Under the pieces are notes generated by a model. It searched no databases. It saw only the letters and a list, made by a program, of their open reading frames with translations, and had not been told where the DNA came from. Positions 1-7,631 of a DNA stretch of 64,000 bases are shown here, piece by piece (position 1 is the stretch's first letter; every line of letters begins with the position of its first letter). This DNA is from Lolliginicoccus suaedae (GTDB lineage Bacteria > Actinomycetota > Actinomycetes > Mycobacteriales > Mycobacteriaceae), in the NCBI RefSeq assembly GCF_008312885.1, contig NZ_VSSO01000004.1, positions 62,001-126,000 of the forward strand, read 5' to 3'. The position numbers and the translations under genes were made by a program.

Positions 1-1
1 G

Positions 2-664
2 CGCCTCGCGGAGGCGCGCGCCCGGGCCGAAGCGGCCCTCGCGCACGCGCGCCGCGCCCAGCGCAGCGATCCGCTCAGCAGCATGAAGCACATCGTGCTC
101 GCCGACGATGCCCTCGACGATGTGCTCGACGAGGCCAGCGAGAACGAGCGGCGCCGCCAGCATGCCGTCCGCACCCTCGAGAACGATCTCGCCGCCGCGA
201 AGGCCCACGTCACCGCGACGCTGGACTACATCTCGACCCGGCGCGGCGCGGTGGGCGCCCAGCCCCGCACCCGCCTCTCCGAGGCCATGCGGCACCTCGC
301 CGAGGCCCAGGCGAAGTCTGCCACCGATCCGGTCGCGGCGCTGAACCTCGCGCGGGCCGCGATGCAGCTGGCCCAGCAGGCCCTCGCCGAGGCGCAGAAC
401 GAGGTGCGCACCTGGGAGGGCCAGCAGCAGCGCGCGTTCGGCTACGCCCCGGGCGGTGGCGCGAGCTTCCGCCAGTCCCGGAACCCCGCGACCGGGGCCG
501 TCCTCGGCGGGGTGCTTGGTGGCGCGCTCGCCCACGGCATGCAGAACCGCAGCAAGCCCAGCAGGGCAGCCCGCCCCGCGCGCAGGCATGGCCGGGCAGC
601 ACAGACCCGCTCGTTCGGTGGTCCCCGCACGTCCGGGCGGCGCGGCACAGGTGGCCGCTTCTAG
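2..664 (+). CDS. TPM-domain protein, C-terminal part (cut by window edge)
   Basis: The reading frame is open from the first base, so the N-terminus lies outside the window; about 220 codons are visible. The visible part is a long Ala/Glu/Arg-rich region predicted to be coiled coil (to about residue 145), with the recognisable stretch 'EVRTWEGQQQRAFGY', then a Gly-rich segment with 'GGVLGGALAHGM', and a basic Arg/Gly tail. This layout is typical of the C-terminal half of actinobacterial TPM-domain membrane proteins such as M. tuberculosis Rv2345, and gene order agrees. The TPM domain and signal/membrane segments are not visible, so the family call rests on the tail and synteny. Function is unknown. 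Confidence 0.6.
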   Translation, partial: RLAEARARAEAALAHARRAQRSDPLSSMKHIVLADDALDDVLDEASENERRRQHAVRTLENDLAAAKAHVTATLDYISTRRGAVGAQPRTRLSEAMRHLAEAQAKSATDPVAALNLARAAMQLAQQALAEAQNEVRTWEGQQQRAFGYAPGGGASFRQSRNPATGAVLGGVLGGALAHGMQNRSKPSRAARPARRHGRAAQTRSFGGPRTSGRRGTGGRF

Positions 665-693
665 TATCGGTGGCACCAACCCGAAGGAGCCCC

Positions 694-1530
694 GTGGATA
701 GCAGCACACGCGCGCCCTGGCCGCCGGAATGGCCACGCACTGCCCCGCTGGGACGGACGTGGCTCGGCATCGTCCTGCTCGGTGTCCTCGCCGCCGGAGC
801 GCTTGCCACCGGCATCGCCGGGCTCGCCGACGGCACGCCCGTTGTACTGGTGATCGGCCTGCTATTCGCGATCGCGCTCGGCTTGACCGCCACGTACCTG
901 GTCGTGCGCAGCATCCGGCCCCGGTTCCGGCGCAGCGATATCCTCGCCACCACCGACCGGGATGGCACCCCGGTCACACGCATCCGCCAGTCCGCGCTGC
1001 TGTTCCACCTGCGCACGGGGATCGTTGCCGCGCTCGCCCTCGCCTTCGCCATCTCCGCGATCGACCACTACCTGAGCACCGGCAACGAGGGCCTGCTCGG
1101 GGTCCTCATCTATGTTCTGCTCGCGGCGTTCTTCGGCTCGTACGTGCTAGCAGCGACCACCGGCGCCCTGGCTCCCGGGCATCTCGATCTCTCCCCCCAG
1201 GGCGTGCACCATCGGGGCTGGAGCTTCGAGGCCACCATGCCCTGGCGCACACTCATCGTGGCGCAGCCCGTCTTCGAGGACCGGCACCGCGGCATCCAGC
1301 TGATCGGCGATCCTGGCAAGAAGTGGGAGCACGCCTACACCGTCCGGCTGTGGCGCATCGACCGCGTCGCGCTGGTGCCGATCATCGACCTCGACACCCG
1401 GCGCTTCCCCATCCCGCCGGACGTGCTGGCCACCTTCCTCGCGCACTACGCGGTAGCCGCGCCCGACCGTGCCGAGCTCGGCACCGATCGCGCCCTCGCC
1501 CGCATCGACCGATGGTGGCCACAGTCGTGA
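694..1530 (+). CDS. hypothetical integral membrane protein, about 278 aa
   Basis: I do not recognise a named family. The protein begins with about 20 polar residues, then has four likely membrane segments as two hairpins: 'GIVLLGVLAAGALATGIAGL', 'VVLVIGLLFAIALGLTATYL', one starting at 'GIVAALALAFAIS', and one near 'LLGVLIYVLLAAFFGSYVLA'. A soluble C-terminal part of about 120 residues ('HLDLSPQGVHHRGW...MPWRTL') resembles the PH-like domains attached to such hairpins, but this is a weak impression. I chose the GTG at 694 because an AAGGAG lies at 684-689; a GTG at 670 is also open but has no ribosome site. A -10-like TAGTAT at 662-667 could drive it. It precedes the sigma-factor operon with a 46-nt gap. 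Confidence 0.6.
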   Translation: MDSSTRAPWPPEWPRTAPLGRTWLGIVLLGVLAAGALATGIAGLADGTPVVLVIGLLFAIALGLTATYLVVRSIRPRFRRSDILATTDRDGTPVTRIRQSALLFHLRTGIVAALALAFAISAIDHYLSTGNEGLLGVLIYVLLAAFFGSYVLAATTGALAPGHLDLSPQGVHHRGWSFEATMPWRTLIVAQPVFEDRHRGIQLIGDPGKKWEHAYTVRLWRIDRVALVPIIDLDTRRFPIPPDVLATFLAHYAVAAPDRAELGTDRALARIDRWWPQS

Positions 1531-1576
1531 CCAGCCCGGCCTCACATCCGGGGCGCCCCGCGCGTCTACCTAGGTG

Positions 1577-2077
1577 ATGTCCACCCGATCGCGCGATGCG
1601 CCCCCCTTCGAGACCGTCGTCGAGCAGCACGGCCCGATGGTTCTCCGAGTGTGCCGCGCCCTGCTCGGCCCGAGCGCGGATGCCGACGATGCCTGGTCCG
1701 AGACGTTCCTCGCCGCGCTGCGCGCCTACCCCGCGCTGCCAGCCGATGCGAACACCGAGGCGTGGCTGGTGACCATCGCGCACCGCAAGGCCATCGACGT
1801 GGTCCGTGCCCGGCAGCGACGCCCGGTTCCGGTCCCGGACGTGCCCGAGCCTGGCCAGGCCTATCCGCCAGATCCCGCTGGCACCGGCATCTGGCAGCAG
1901 GTCGCCGCTCTGCCGCCCCGGCAGCGGCAGGTGATCGCCTACCGCTACCTCGCCGGGCTCCCCTACTCGCAGATCGCCACCATCACCGGAGGCACCGCTG
2001 CCGCGGCCCGCCGCGCCGCCTCCGATGGCATCGCCGCCCTCCGCCGCACGCTCGCCACCACCGAGGACACCCGATGA
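1577..2077 (+). CDS. ECF-type RNA polymerase sigma factor
   Basis: A 166-residue two-domain sigma-70 protein. Region 2 runs from about residue 8 to 85 ('VVEQHGPMVLRVCRALLG', 'DADDAWSETFLAALR', 'TEAWLVTIAHRKAIDVVRAR'). Region 4 runs from about 110 to 160 ('ALPPRQRQVIAYRYLAGLPYSQIA', a helix-turn-helix). No anti-sigma gene is adjacent. Its stop overlaps the start of ogt by 4 nt (ATGA), and alkB and tag follow with overlaps, so the sigma factor heads and probably controls an alkylation-damage repair operon; that role is inferred from context. The start is ATG 1577; a GTG lies directly before it at 1574. No convincing promoter sequence was recognised upstream. Confidence 0.88.
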   Translation: MSTRSRDAPPFETVVEQHGPMVLRVCRALLGPSADADDAWSETFLAALRAYPALPADANTEAWLVTIAHRKAIDVVRARQRRPVPVPDVPEPGQAYPPDPAGTGIWQQVAALPPRQRQVIAYRYLAGLPYSQIATITGGTAAAARRAASDGIAALRRTLATTEDTR

Positions 2078-2676
2078 ACCAGCCCCCCGACATGCTGCGT
2101 CCCCTTGCCGGGACCAGTCCGGCTCACCTCTCCGCGCTGCGCGACCGCCTCGGCCAGCAGGCCGCCCGCGACGAACTGCTCGACGTGACCATCTGCACCA
2201 CCGATTCACCCGTGGGCGAGCTGCTGCTCGCCGCCACCCCCGCCGGGCTCGTCCGCATCGCCTTCGACAGCGAGGACCACGACCAGGTCCTCGAGCAGCT
2301 CTCCCACGCTCTCGGCCCGCGCATCCTCACCAGCCCCCGCGCCCTCGACCAGGCCCGGCGCGAGCTCGACGAGTACTTCGCCCGCCACCGCACCCGCTTC
2401 ACCCTTCCGCTCGACTGGTCGCTCACCAAGGGATTCCGCCGCACCGTGCAGGAATACCTCCCCCGCATCTCCTACGGGCGTACCAGCTCCTACAAGGACG
2501 TCGCCGAAGCCATCGGCAACGCGCGCGCCATCCGCGCCGTCGGCACCGCGTGCGCCACCAATCCCCTGCCCATCGTGGTGCCCTGCCACCGCGTGCTGCG
2601 CAGCGACGGCTCGCTCGGCGGCTACCTCGGCGGGCTCGACGCCAAGACGTTGCTGCTGGAGCTCGAGCGTGGCTGA
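2074..2676 (+). CDS. ogt: methylated-DNA--protein-cysteine S-methyltransferase
   Basis: Suicide repair protein that transfers the alkyl group from O6-alkylguanine (and O4-alkylthymine) to its own cysteine. The 200-residue protein has an N-terminal ribonuclease-like domain ('TTDSPVGELLLAATPAGLVRIAF') and the C-terminal DNA-binding/methyltransferase domain with 'PRISYGRTSSYKDVAEAIG', 'RAVGTACATNPLPIVVPCHR' and the acceptor Cys171 in PCHR, followed by 'GGYLGG'. The frame is open further upstream, but ATG 2074 overlapping the sigma-factor stop is the natural coupled start and gives the usual family length. It is the second gene of the ECF-ogt-alkB-tag operon. Confidence 0.93.
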   Translation: MNQPPDMLRPLAGTSPAHLSALRDRLGQQAARDELLDVTICTTDSPVGELLLAATPAGLVRIAFDSEDHDQVLEQLSHALGPRILTSPRALDQARRELDEYFARHRTRFTLPLDWSLTKGFRRTVQEYLPRISYGRTSSYKDVAEAIGNARAIRAVGTACATNPLPIVVPCHRVLRSDGSLGGYLGGLDAKTLLLELERG

Positions 2677-3331
2677 CGAGATCCCCGACCTGCTCGACAG
2701 CAGCACTATCCCGGTCGCGGAGGGTGCCACCTGGTTGCCCGGATGGCTCGCCCCGCACCAGCAGCGATGGCTGGCCGACCAGTTCCGAGCCTGGGCCGCC
2801 GGACCCGTCCCGGCGTCCTCGCCGCTGATCCACGGCAACCGGATGTCCACCCGCATGGTGTGCCTGGGCTGGCACTGGACCGCCTCCGGCTACCGCCGCG
2901 ACGCAAGCGACGTCAACGGTCGTCGAGTGCTGCCCGTCCCCGAGTGGGCCGTGCGCCTCGGGCAGGCCGCCGTCGCCGCCGCCCGGGGAACGCCTGCTCC
3001 CGACTACCACCCCGACGTCATCCTCGCGAACTACTACTCGGCCGATGCCCGCATGGGCATGCACCAGGACAAGGACGAGCACGCCCACGCCGCCGTGGTC
3101 TCGATCTCCATCGGGGACACCTGCACGTTCCGGTTCGGCAACACCCGCACCCGCGCACGCCCCTACGCGGACATCCCGCTCGCCTCCGGTGATGCCTTCG
3201 TCTTCGAGGGGCCCGCGCGGCTCGCCTACCACGGCGTCACCCGCATCCACGCCGGCACCGCGCCTCCAGGCTGCGGCCTCGATGCCGGGCGCCTCAGCAT
3301 GACCCTGCGCATGACAGGACTACCCGGATGA
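2669..3331 (+). CDS. alkB: AlkB-family alpha-ketoglutarate-dependent dioxygenase
   Basis: Fe(II)/2-oxoglutarate dioxygenase that removes methyl groups from 1-methyladenine and 3-methylcytosine in DNA. The 220-residue protein shows the full metal triad: His132 and Asp134 in 'MHQDKDEH', His188 in 'LAYHGVTRI'. It also has the 2-oxoglutarate-binding arginines 208 and 214 in 'GRLSMTLR'. 'HPDVILANYYSADARMGMH' is characteristic of the family. Start is GTG 2669, overlapping the ogt stop by 8 nt; the 3' end overlaps tag by 4 nt (ATGA). Position and coupling say it is made together with Ogt and Tag to repair alkylated bases by a different chemistry. Confidence 0.93.
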   Translation: MADEIPDLLDSSTIPVAEGATWLPGWLAPHQQRWLADQFRAWAAGPVPASSPLIHGNRMSTRMVCLGWHWTASGYRRDASDVNGRRVLPVPEWAVRLGQAAVAAARGTPAPDYHPDVILANYYSADARMGMHQDKDEHAHAAVVSISIGDTCTFRFGNTRTRARPYADIPLASGDAFVFEGPARLAYHGVTRIHAGTAPPGCGLDAGRLSMTLRMTGLPG

Positions 3332-3972
3332 CGCCGGCCAGCGACCTCGTCATCGGCGCGGACGGCCTCGGCAGGCCCCCATGGGCGGCGCGCGATCCCC
3401 TGCTGCGCGAGTACTACGACACCGAATGGGGCATGCCCGTCACCACCGAGCAAGGCGTCCTCGAACGGCTGTGCCTCGAGGGCTTCCAGGCCGGGCTGTC
3501 CTGGGCCACGATCCTCCGCAAGCGCCCCGCCTTCCGCGACGCCTTCGCTGGGTTCGAGCCCGGAACCGTCGCTGCGTTCGGTGACCGCGAGATCGACCGG
3601 CTCATGGGCGACGCGCGGATCGTGCGCAACCGCCGCAAGATCGAGGCCACCATTGCCAACGCCCGTGCCACCCTCGCGCTCCGCGACGACCCGGCGCTGG
3701 ATCCGCCCGAGGCAGGCGCGCTCGAGCTCGAGCCTGGACTGCCCGTCCTGGTGTGGTCGTTCCAGCCCGCGCGCACTCCAGCCCCGCGCACGCTCGCCGA
3801 GATCCCCACCACCTCGGCCGAGTCCGTGGCACTGAGCCGTGAGCTCAAGCGGCGGGGGTTCCGGTTCGTCGGCCCCACCACCATGCATGCGCTCATGGAA
3901 GCGATCGGGGTGATCGACACCCATCTCGTGGGCAGCCACCGTCGCGGCAGCTCCGGGGTGTGGGCTGGCTAG
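3328..3972 (+). CDS. tag: DNA-3-methyladenine glycosylase I (variant without usual zinc ligands)
   Basis: Base-excision enzyme that cuts 3-methyladenine from DNA. The 214-residue protein carries the Tag hallmarks 'DTEWGMPV', 'LERLCLEGFQAGLSWATIL', 'LMGDARIVRNRRKIEA', 'VWSF', and 'LKRRGFRFVGPTTMHALMEAIGVIDTHLVG'. E. coli Tag (recalled, not searched) binds zinc through Cys4, His17, His175 and Cys179. Here the Cys4 position is Pro17 and the His17 position is Tyr30. The C-terminal His is kept ('DTHLVG') but no Cys follows. The zinc 'snap' therefore seems lost, while the catalytic core looks intact. It is the last gene of the alkylation-repair operon. Confidence 0.92.
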   Translation: MTPASDLVIGADGLGRPPWAARDPLLREYYDTEWGMPVTTEQGVLERLCLEGFQAGLSWATILRKRPAFRDAFAGFEPGTVAAFGDREIDRLMGDARIVRNRRKIEATIANARATLALRDDPALDPPEAGALELEPGLPVLVWSFQPARTPAPRTLAEIPTTSAESVALSRELKRRGFRFVGPTTMHALMEAIGVIDTHLVGSHRRGSSGVWAG

Positions 3973-4073
3973 GGCTTCCGGGTGCCCCTGCGGCCCAAAC
4001 GCGATAGAAGCCATCCGCCGACCGGCGTGTGGTGGCGGCGTGTCGGACAGTTTCCGGTGCGTTTGACGGCCGC

Positions 4074-4125
4074 GGATGGCCACCGGCCCGGGCGTCACCG
4101 GATGGGCACCGGCCCAGGCGTCACC
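4074..4125. repeat. two tandem 26-bp direct repeats
   Basis: Positions 4074-4099 and 4100-4125 are back-to-back copies of a 26-bp unit beginning ggatgg and ending gcgtcacc, with two mismatches. They lie between the convergent tag and glyS genes, just beyond the glyS terminator. No function is evident; a small slippage duplication is the simplest explanation. Confidence 0.75.
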
Positions 4126-4129
4126 CTAG

Positions 4130-4170
4130 AAAAACGAGAAGCCCCCGCGCGGGGCCGAGGAAACGGGCTC
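4130..4170 (-). terminator. probable Rho-independent terminator of glyS
   Basis: Read on the minus strand, a GC-rich hairpin centred on GGCCCCGCGCGGGGGC (4141-4156) is followed by TTCTCGTTTTT (to 4130). An outer AGCCC/GGGCT pair widens the stem. It begins about 39 nt after the glyS stop, as expected for its terminator. Confidence 0.7.
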
Positions 4171-4208
4171 CGCGCAGGGACTCTGCTCGCTAGCGGCGAG
4201 GACGCTGC

Positions 4209-5597
4209 TCAGGCGCCGATGAGGCGCTGGGCAAGGTATCCCTCGACCTTGTCCAGGGCGATGCGCTCCTGCGCCATGGTGTCGCGCTCGCGGATGGTGA
4301 CGGCCTGGTCGTCGAGGGTGTCGAAGTCGACGGTGATGCAGAACGGGGTGCCGATCTCGTCCTGGCGGCGGTAGCGGCGGCCGATGGCCCCGGCATCGTC
4401 GAACTCGACGTTCCAGTGCTGGCGCAGCTGGGCGGCGAGGTCCTTGGCCTTCGGCGTGAGATCAGCGTTGCGGCTGAGCGGCAGCACGGCGGCCTTGACG
4501 GGGGCAAGGCGCCGGTCGAGGCGCAGCACGACGCGGGTATCCACGCCGCCCTTCGAGTTGGGCGCCTCGTCCTCGCTGTAGGCGTCGACGAGGAACGCCA
4601 TGAGCGAGCGGGTGAGCCCGGCCGCGGGCTCGATGACGAAGGGGGTGTAGCGGGTGCCGGTGGCCTGGTCGTAGTACGACAGGTCCACGCCGGAGTGCTT
4701 GGCGTGGGTGCTCAGGTCGTAGTCGGTGCGGTTGGCCACGCCCTCGAGCTCGCCCCAGCCGCTGCCGGAGAAGCCGAACATGTACTCGATGTCGACGGTG
4801 CGTTTCGAGTAGTGCGAGAGCTTGTCCTTCGGGTGCTCGAACAGGCGCAGGTTCTCGGGGTCGATGCCGAGGTCGGTGTACCACTTGAGGCGGTAGTCGA
4901 TCCAGTACTGGTGCCATTCCTCGTCGGTTCCGGGCTCGACGAAGAACTCCATCTCCATCTGCTCGAACTCGCGGGTGCGGAAGATGAAGTTGCCGGGGGT
5001 GATCTCGTTGCGGAAGCTCTTGCCGATCTGCCCGATGCCGAACGGGGGCTTCTTGCGCGCGGAGGTCATGACGTTGGCGAAGTTGACGAAGATGCCCTGG
5101 GCGGTCTCGGGCCGCAGGTAGTGCAGGCCCTCCTCGTCATCGACGGGGCCGAGGAAGGTCTTGAGCAGGCCGGAGAAGGCACGCGGCTCGGTCCACTTGC
5201 CGGGCTGGCCGGTGTCGGGATCGTTGATGTCGGCGAGGCCGTTCTCGGGCGGGTGGCCGTGCTTGGCCTCGTACGCCTCGATGAGGTGGTCCGCGCGGTA
5301 GCGCTTGTGGGTGTGGAGGGACTCGACGAGCGGATCGGTGAAGACGTCGACGTGGCCGGAGGCTTCCCAGACCTGGCGGGGCAGGATGACCGAGGAGTCG
5401 AGGCCGACGACGTCATCGCGGCTGGTGACGATATTGCGCCACCACTGCTTCTTGATGTTGTCCTTGAGCTCGACGCCGAGCGGGCCGTAGTCCCAGGCGG
5501 AGCGGGTGCCGCCGTAGATCTCGCCGCAGGGGTATACGAGGCCGCGGCGCTTGCATAGGTTGACGACCGTATCGATACGGTTGGACTTGCCTGCCAC
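4209..5597 (-). CDS. glyS: glycine--tRNA ligase
   Basis: Class II alpha2-type glycyl-tRNA synthetase, charging tRNA-Gly with glycine. '[23 protein letters not shown]' opens the catalytic core. Class II motifs follow, including motif 2 in '[28 protein letters not shown]' and motif 3 in '[10 protein letters not shown]'. The C-terminal anticodon-binding domain is seen in '[12 protein letters not shown]' and '[17 protein letters not shown]'. From GTG 5597 it has 462 residues, about the length of the M. tuberculosis enzyme. A further ATG at 5657 is open but would add an unconserved 20-residue leader. It is transcribed away from smtB-zur, as in M. tuberculosis. No T-box element was found upstream. 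Confidence 0.95.
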   Translation of the reverse strand: MAGKSNRIDTVVNLCKRRGLVYPCGEIYGGTRSAWDYGPLGVELKDNIKKQWWRNIVTSRDDVVGLDSSVILPRQVWEASGHVDVFTDPLVESLHTHKRYRADHLIEAYEAKHGHPPENGLADINDPDTGQPGKWTEPRAFSGLLKTFLGPVDDEEGLHYLRPETAQGIFVNFANVMTSARKKPPFGIGQIGKSFRNEITPGNFIFRTREFEQMEMEFFVEPGTDEEWHQYWIDYRLKWYTDLGIDPENLRLFEHPKDKLSHYSKRTVDIEYMFGFSGSGWGELEGVANRTDYDLSTHAKHSGVDLSYYDQATGTRYTPFVIEPAAGLTRSLMAFLVDAYSEDEAPNSKGGVDTRVVLRLDRRLAPVKAAVLPLSRNADLTPKAKDLAAQLRQHWNVEFDDAGAIGRRYRRQDEIGTPFCITVDFDTLDDQAVTIRERDTMAQERIALDKVEGYLAQRLIGA

Positions 5598-5754
5598 TGG
5601 GGGTGCACTCCATCTTGTCGCGAGGTCACTGAGCTCTTCAGCGCTGTCGGCCAGCACTGCGGGGCCAGCCGGGGGGACTTCTCAGTCCCGGTCAGTCTAG
5701 GCAACGCCGGGACGAACGCTAAACCCACCCGGCCTGCCACGGACCGCCCCACCC

Positions 5755-5789
5755 TTGACATGCAAGTCCATGCATATAATCATGGTTAT
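5755..5789 (+). promoter_or_regulatory. smtB-zur promoter with overlapping palindromic operator
   Basis: A consensus TTGACA (5755-5760) and TATAAT (5775-5780) lie in an AT-rich island, but their spacing is only 14 nt, so one hexamer may not be the one used. ATAATCATGGTTAT at 5776-5789 is a 14-bp inverted repeat with a single mismatched pair, overlapping the -10. Its place suits an operator for the SmtB/ArsR repressor encoded just downstream, or for Zur. Binding is inferred. Confidence 0.6.
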
Positions 5790-5816
5790 TGTTTCCATTA
5801 ATGTGAGGAGCTCACC

Positions 5817-6179
5817 CTGACCGGCACCGGCATCTTCGACGACAGCAGCGAGGTCGAGCACACCAAGCCCACCACCCCCGCGGCGCCGCTCCCACCGCAG
5901 CGCACCCTCGTCGCTGCGGGCGAGCTGCTCCGCGCCCTCGCCGCACCCGTGCGCATCGGCATCGTGCTGCAACTGCGCGAGTCCGAGCGCTGCGTGCATG
6001 AGCTCAAGGATGCACTCGGCGTCACCCAGCCCCTGATCAGCCAGCACCTGCGCGTCCTCAAGTCCGCGGGCGTCGTGGAGGGCGAGCGCTCCGGCCGCGA
6101 GGTCCTCTACCGGCTCGTGGACGACCACCTCGCCCACATCGTCGCCGACGCCATCGCACACTCGGAGGAGACCCGATGA
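5817..6179 (+). CDS. smtB: ArsR/SmtB-family zinc-responsive repressor, probable CTG start
   Basis: Winged-helix metal-sensing repressor of about 120 residues, like M. tuberculosis Rv2358. Helix-turn-helix: 'LKDALGVTQPLISQHLRVLKSAGVVEGERSGREVLYRL'; the preceding helix 'GELLRALAAPVRIGIVLQLRE' is needed for the fold. The C-terminal 'DDHLAHIVADAIAHSEE' fits the alpha-5 metal-site helix. The only ATG/GTG/TTG start in frame is GTG 5949, which would delete the first conserved helix. Between the upstream in-frame stop (TAA 5799) and 5949 the plausible start is CTG 5817, preceded by GAGGAG (5805-5810) at 6 nt. It overlaps zur by 4 nt, so the two zinc regulators are co-translated. Confidence 0.85.
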   Translation: MTGTGIFDDSSEVEHTKPTTPAAPLPPQRTLVAAGELLRALAAPVRIGIVLQLRESERCVHELKDALGVTQPLISQHLRVLKSAGVVEGERSGREVLYRLVDDHLAHIVADAIAHSEETR

Positions 6180-6613
6180 GCACCAATCACCCCACCAGCA
6201 CCGGCAAGCGCGCCGCGCCCACCATCGGCGTGCGCTCCACCCGCCAGCGCAGCACCATCACCGCCCTGCTCGATGACATCGACGAGTTCCGCTCCGCCCA
6301 GGAGCTCCACGACGTGCTGCGCCAGCGCGGCGAGACGATCGGGCTCACCACCGTCTACCGCACCCTGCAATCGATGGCCGACACCGGCGCGGTAGACGTC
6401 CTTCGCACTGACACCGGCGAGGCGATGTACCGCCGCTGCTCGAGCTCGCACCACCATCACGTCGTCTGCCGTGAATGCGGATACACCGTGGAGGTGCACG
6501 GGGACGTCGTCGAGAAGTGGACCGCGTCGGTAGCGAAGGCCAACGGCTTCGCGGACGTATCCCACATCGTCGAGATCTTCGGCGTATGCGGGGAATGCCA
6601 GCGCAAGGGGTAG
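6176..6613 (+). CDS. zur: Fur-family zinc uptake regulator
   Basis: Zinc-dependent repressor of zinc import and alternative ribosomal protein genes, homologous to M. tuberculosis FurB/Zur (Rv2359). The 145-residue protein has the winged-helix domain ('RSTRQRSTITALLDDIDEFRSAQELHDVL', 'GETIGLTTVYRTLQSMADTG'). It then has the metal-binding dimerisation domain with 'CSSSHHHHVVCRECG' and 'GVCGEC', which supply the structural CxxC pairs and the His-rich regulatory site. The start ATG overlaps the smtB stop (ATGA). Expression probably depends on the SmtB-controlled promoter upstream, giving a zinc relay as in mycobacteria. Confidence 0.92.
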   Translation: MSTNHPTSTGKRAAPTIGVRSTRQRSTITALLDDIDEFRSAQELHDVLRQRGETIGLTTVYRTLQSMADTGAVDVLRTDTGEAMYRRCSSSHHHHVVCRECGYTVEVHGDVVEKWTASVAKANGFADVSHIVEIFGVCGECQRKG

Positions 6614-6638
6614 ACGGCGTGCTAGACCGCAACGCCAC

Positions 6639-6693
6639 GAGTGTGCGAAAAACGACAGGATTTCACGCTAGAGCTGTCGTTTCTCGCACACTC
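6639..6693. repeat. long inverted repeat (20-bp stem) between zur and uppS
   Basis: Arm 6639-6658 begins gagtgtgcgaaa and ends cgacag; arm 6674-6693 is its reverse complement with one mismatch; the loop is 15 nt. It lies between convergent genes and could act as a bidirectional terminator, although neither strand has a T-run after the stem. The length and near-perfect pairing also fit a small dispersed palindromic element. Confidence 0.75.
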
Positions 6694-6730
6694 GCGGCCG
6701 AGACAGCAGCACACTCGCGACCGAGGCAGC
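6686..6730. repeat. two near-tandem 22-bp direct repeats
   Basis: Copies at 6686-6707 and 6709-6730 start gcacactcgcg and end with agacagc or aggcagc. They differ at two positions and are separated by one base. The first copy overlaps the right arm of the inverted repeat. Confidence 0.7.
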
Positions 6731-6748
6731 CGCCTCGACGCGGATCCC

Positions 6749-7564
6749 CTAGCTAGGGTTCACCCCGCCGTAGCGGCGGTCCCGCTTGGCGTACTCGACG
6801 CAGGCTGCCCAGAGATCACGGCGGTCGAAGTCAGGGAACAGGGTCTCCTGGAACACGAACTCGGCGTAGGCGGATTGCCACAGCAGGAAGTTGGAGGTGC
6901 GCATCTCGCCGGAGGGCCGCAGGAAGAGGTCGACGTCGGGCATGTCCGGCTCGTCGAGGTGGCGGGCGAGCATGGCCTCGGTGATGCGGTCGGGGTTGAG
7001 CTGCCCCGCCGCGGCCTTGCGGGCGAGCTCCCGGGCGGCGTCGACGATCTCCGCGCGGCCCCCGTAGTTGACGCACATGGTGAGGGTGAGCTTGGTGTTG
7101 TCCTTGGTCATCTCCTCGGCGATCTCGAGCTCGCGGATGACGCTGCGCCACAGCCTCGGCCTCCGCCCGGCCCAGCGCACCCGCACGCCCATCTCGTGCA
7201 TCTCGTCGCGTCGGTTGCGGATGACATCGCGGTTGAAGCCCATGAGGAAGCGGACCTCCTCGGGGCTGCGGCGCCAGTTCTCGGTGGAGAAGGCGTAGGC
7301 CGACAGCCATTGCACGCCGATCTCGAGGGATCCGCACACGACGTCCATGAGGACGGATTCGCCACGCTTGTGGCCCTCGGTGCGAGGCAGGCCACGTTGC
7401 TCGGCCCAGCGCCCGTTGCCATCCATGACGAGGGCGACGTGGCGGGGCACGAACTCGGCAGGCAGCCGGGGCGGCGTCGCGCCGGAGGGATGCGGGTCCG
7501 GGGGCCGGATCTCGCGCGCTTCGCTTGCTGCTGTCTTCCGCCAGGAGGATCGTCGCTGTGCCAC
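6749..7564 (-). CDS. uppS: polyprenyl (decaprenyl) diphosphate synthase
   Basis: cis-Prenyltransferase that extends isoprenyl diphosphate to the long-chain carrier lipid used for peptidoglycan and arabinogalactan; homologue of Rv2361c. Conserved regions are all present: '[24 protein letters not shown]' with the catalytic Asp, '[22 protein letters not shown]', '[14 protein letters not shown]', and '[27 protein letters not shown]' plus the C-terminal '[18 protein letters not shown]'. GTG 7564 gives 271 residues; GTG 7612 would add 16 residues. Neither has a strong ribosome site and the choice is uncertain. It follows recO on the same strand and is probably co-transcribed with it. Confidence 0.93.
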   Translation of the reverse strand: MAQRRSSWRKTAASEAREIRPPDPHPSGATPPRLPAEFVPRHVALVMDGNGRWAEQRGLPRTEGHKRGESVLMDVVCGSLEIGVQWLSAYAFSTENWRRSPEEVRFLMGFNRDVIRNRRDEMHEMGVRVRWAGRRPRLWRSVIRELEIAEEMTKDNTKLTLTMCVNYGGRAEIVDAARELARKAAAGQLNPDRITEAMLARHLDEPDMPDVDLFLRPSGEMRTSNFLLWQSAYAEFVFQETLFPDFDRRDLWAACVEYAKRDRRYGGVNPS

Positions 7565-7631
7565 GGTCTCATCTTGCCTGACAGGCCGCGCGGGCCGGGA
7601 ACGGGGACGCACCCGGCAGAGGAAGCTGCTC

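Noticed and set aside
210-1052. Long open frames on the strand opposite to recognised genes, here and throughout the window
   Set aside because: They are Arg/Ala/Pro-rich mirror frames caused by high GC at third codon positions and show no family motifs.
5598-5754. T-box riboswitch upstream of glyS
   Set aside because: No T-box sequence or specifier stem pattern was seen, and hairpins in the region are ordinary.
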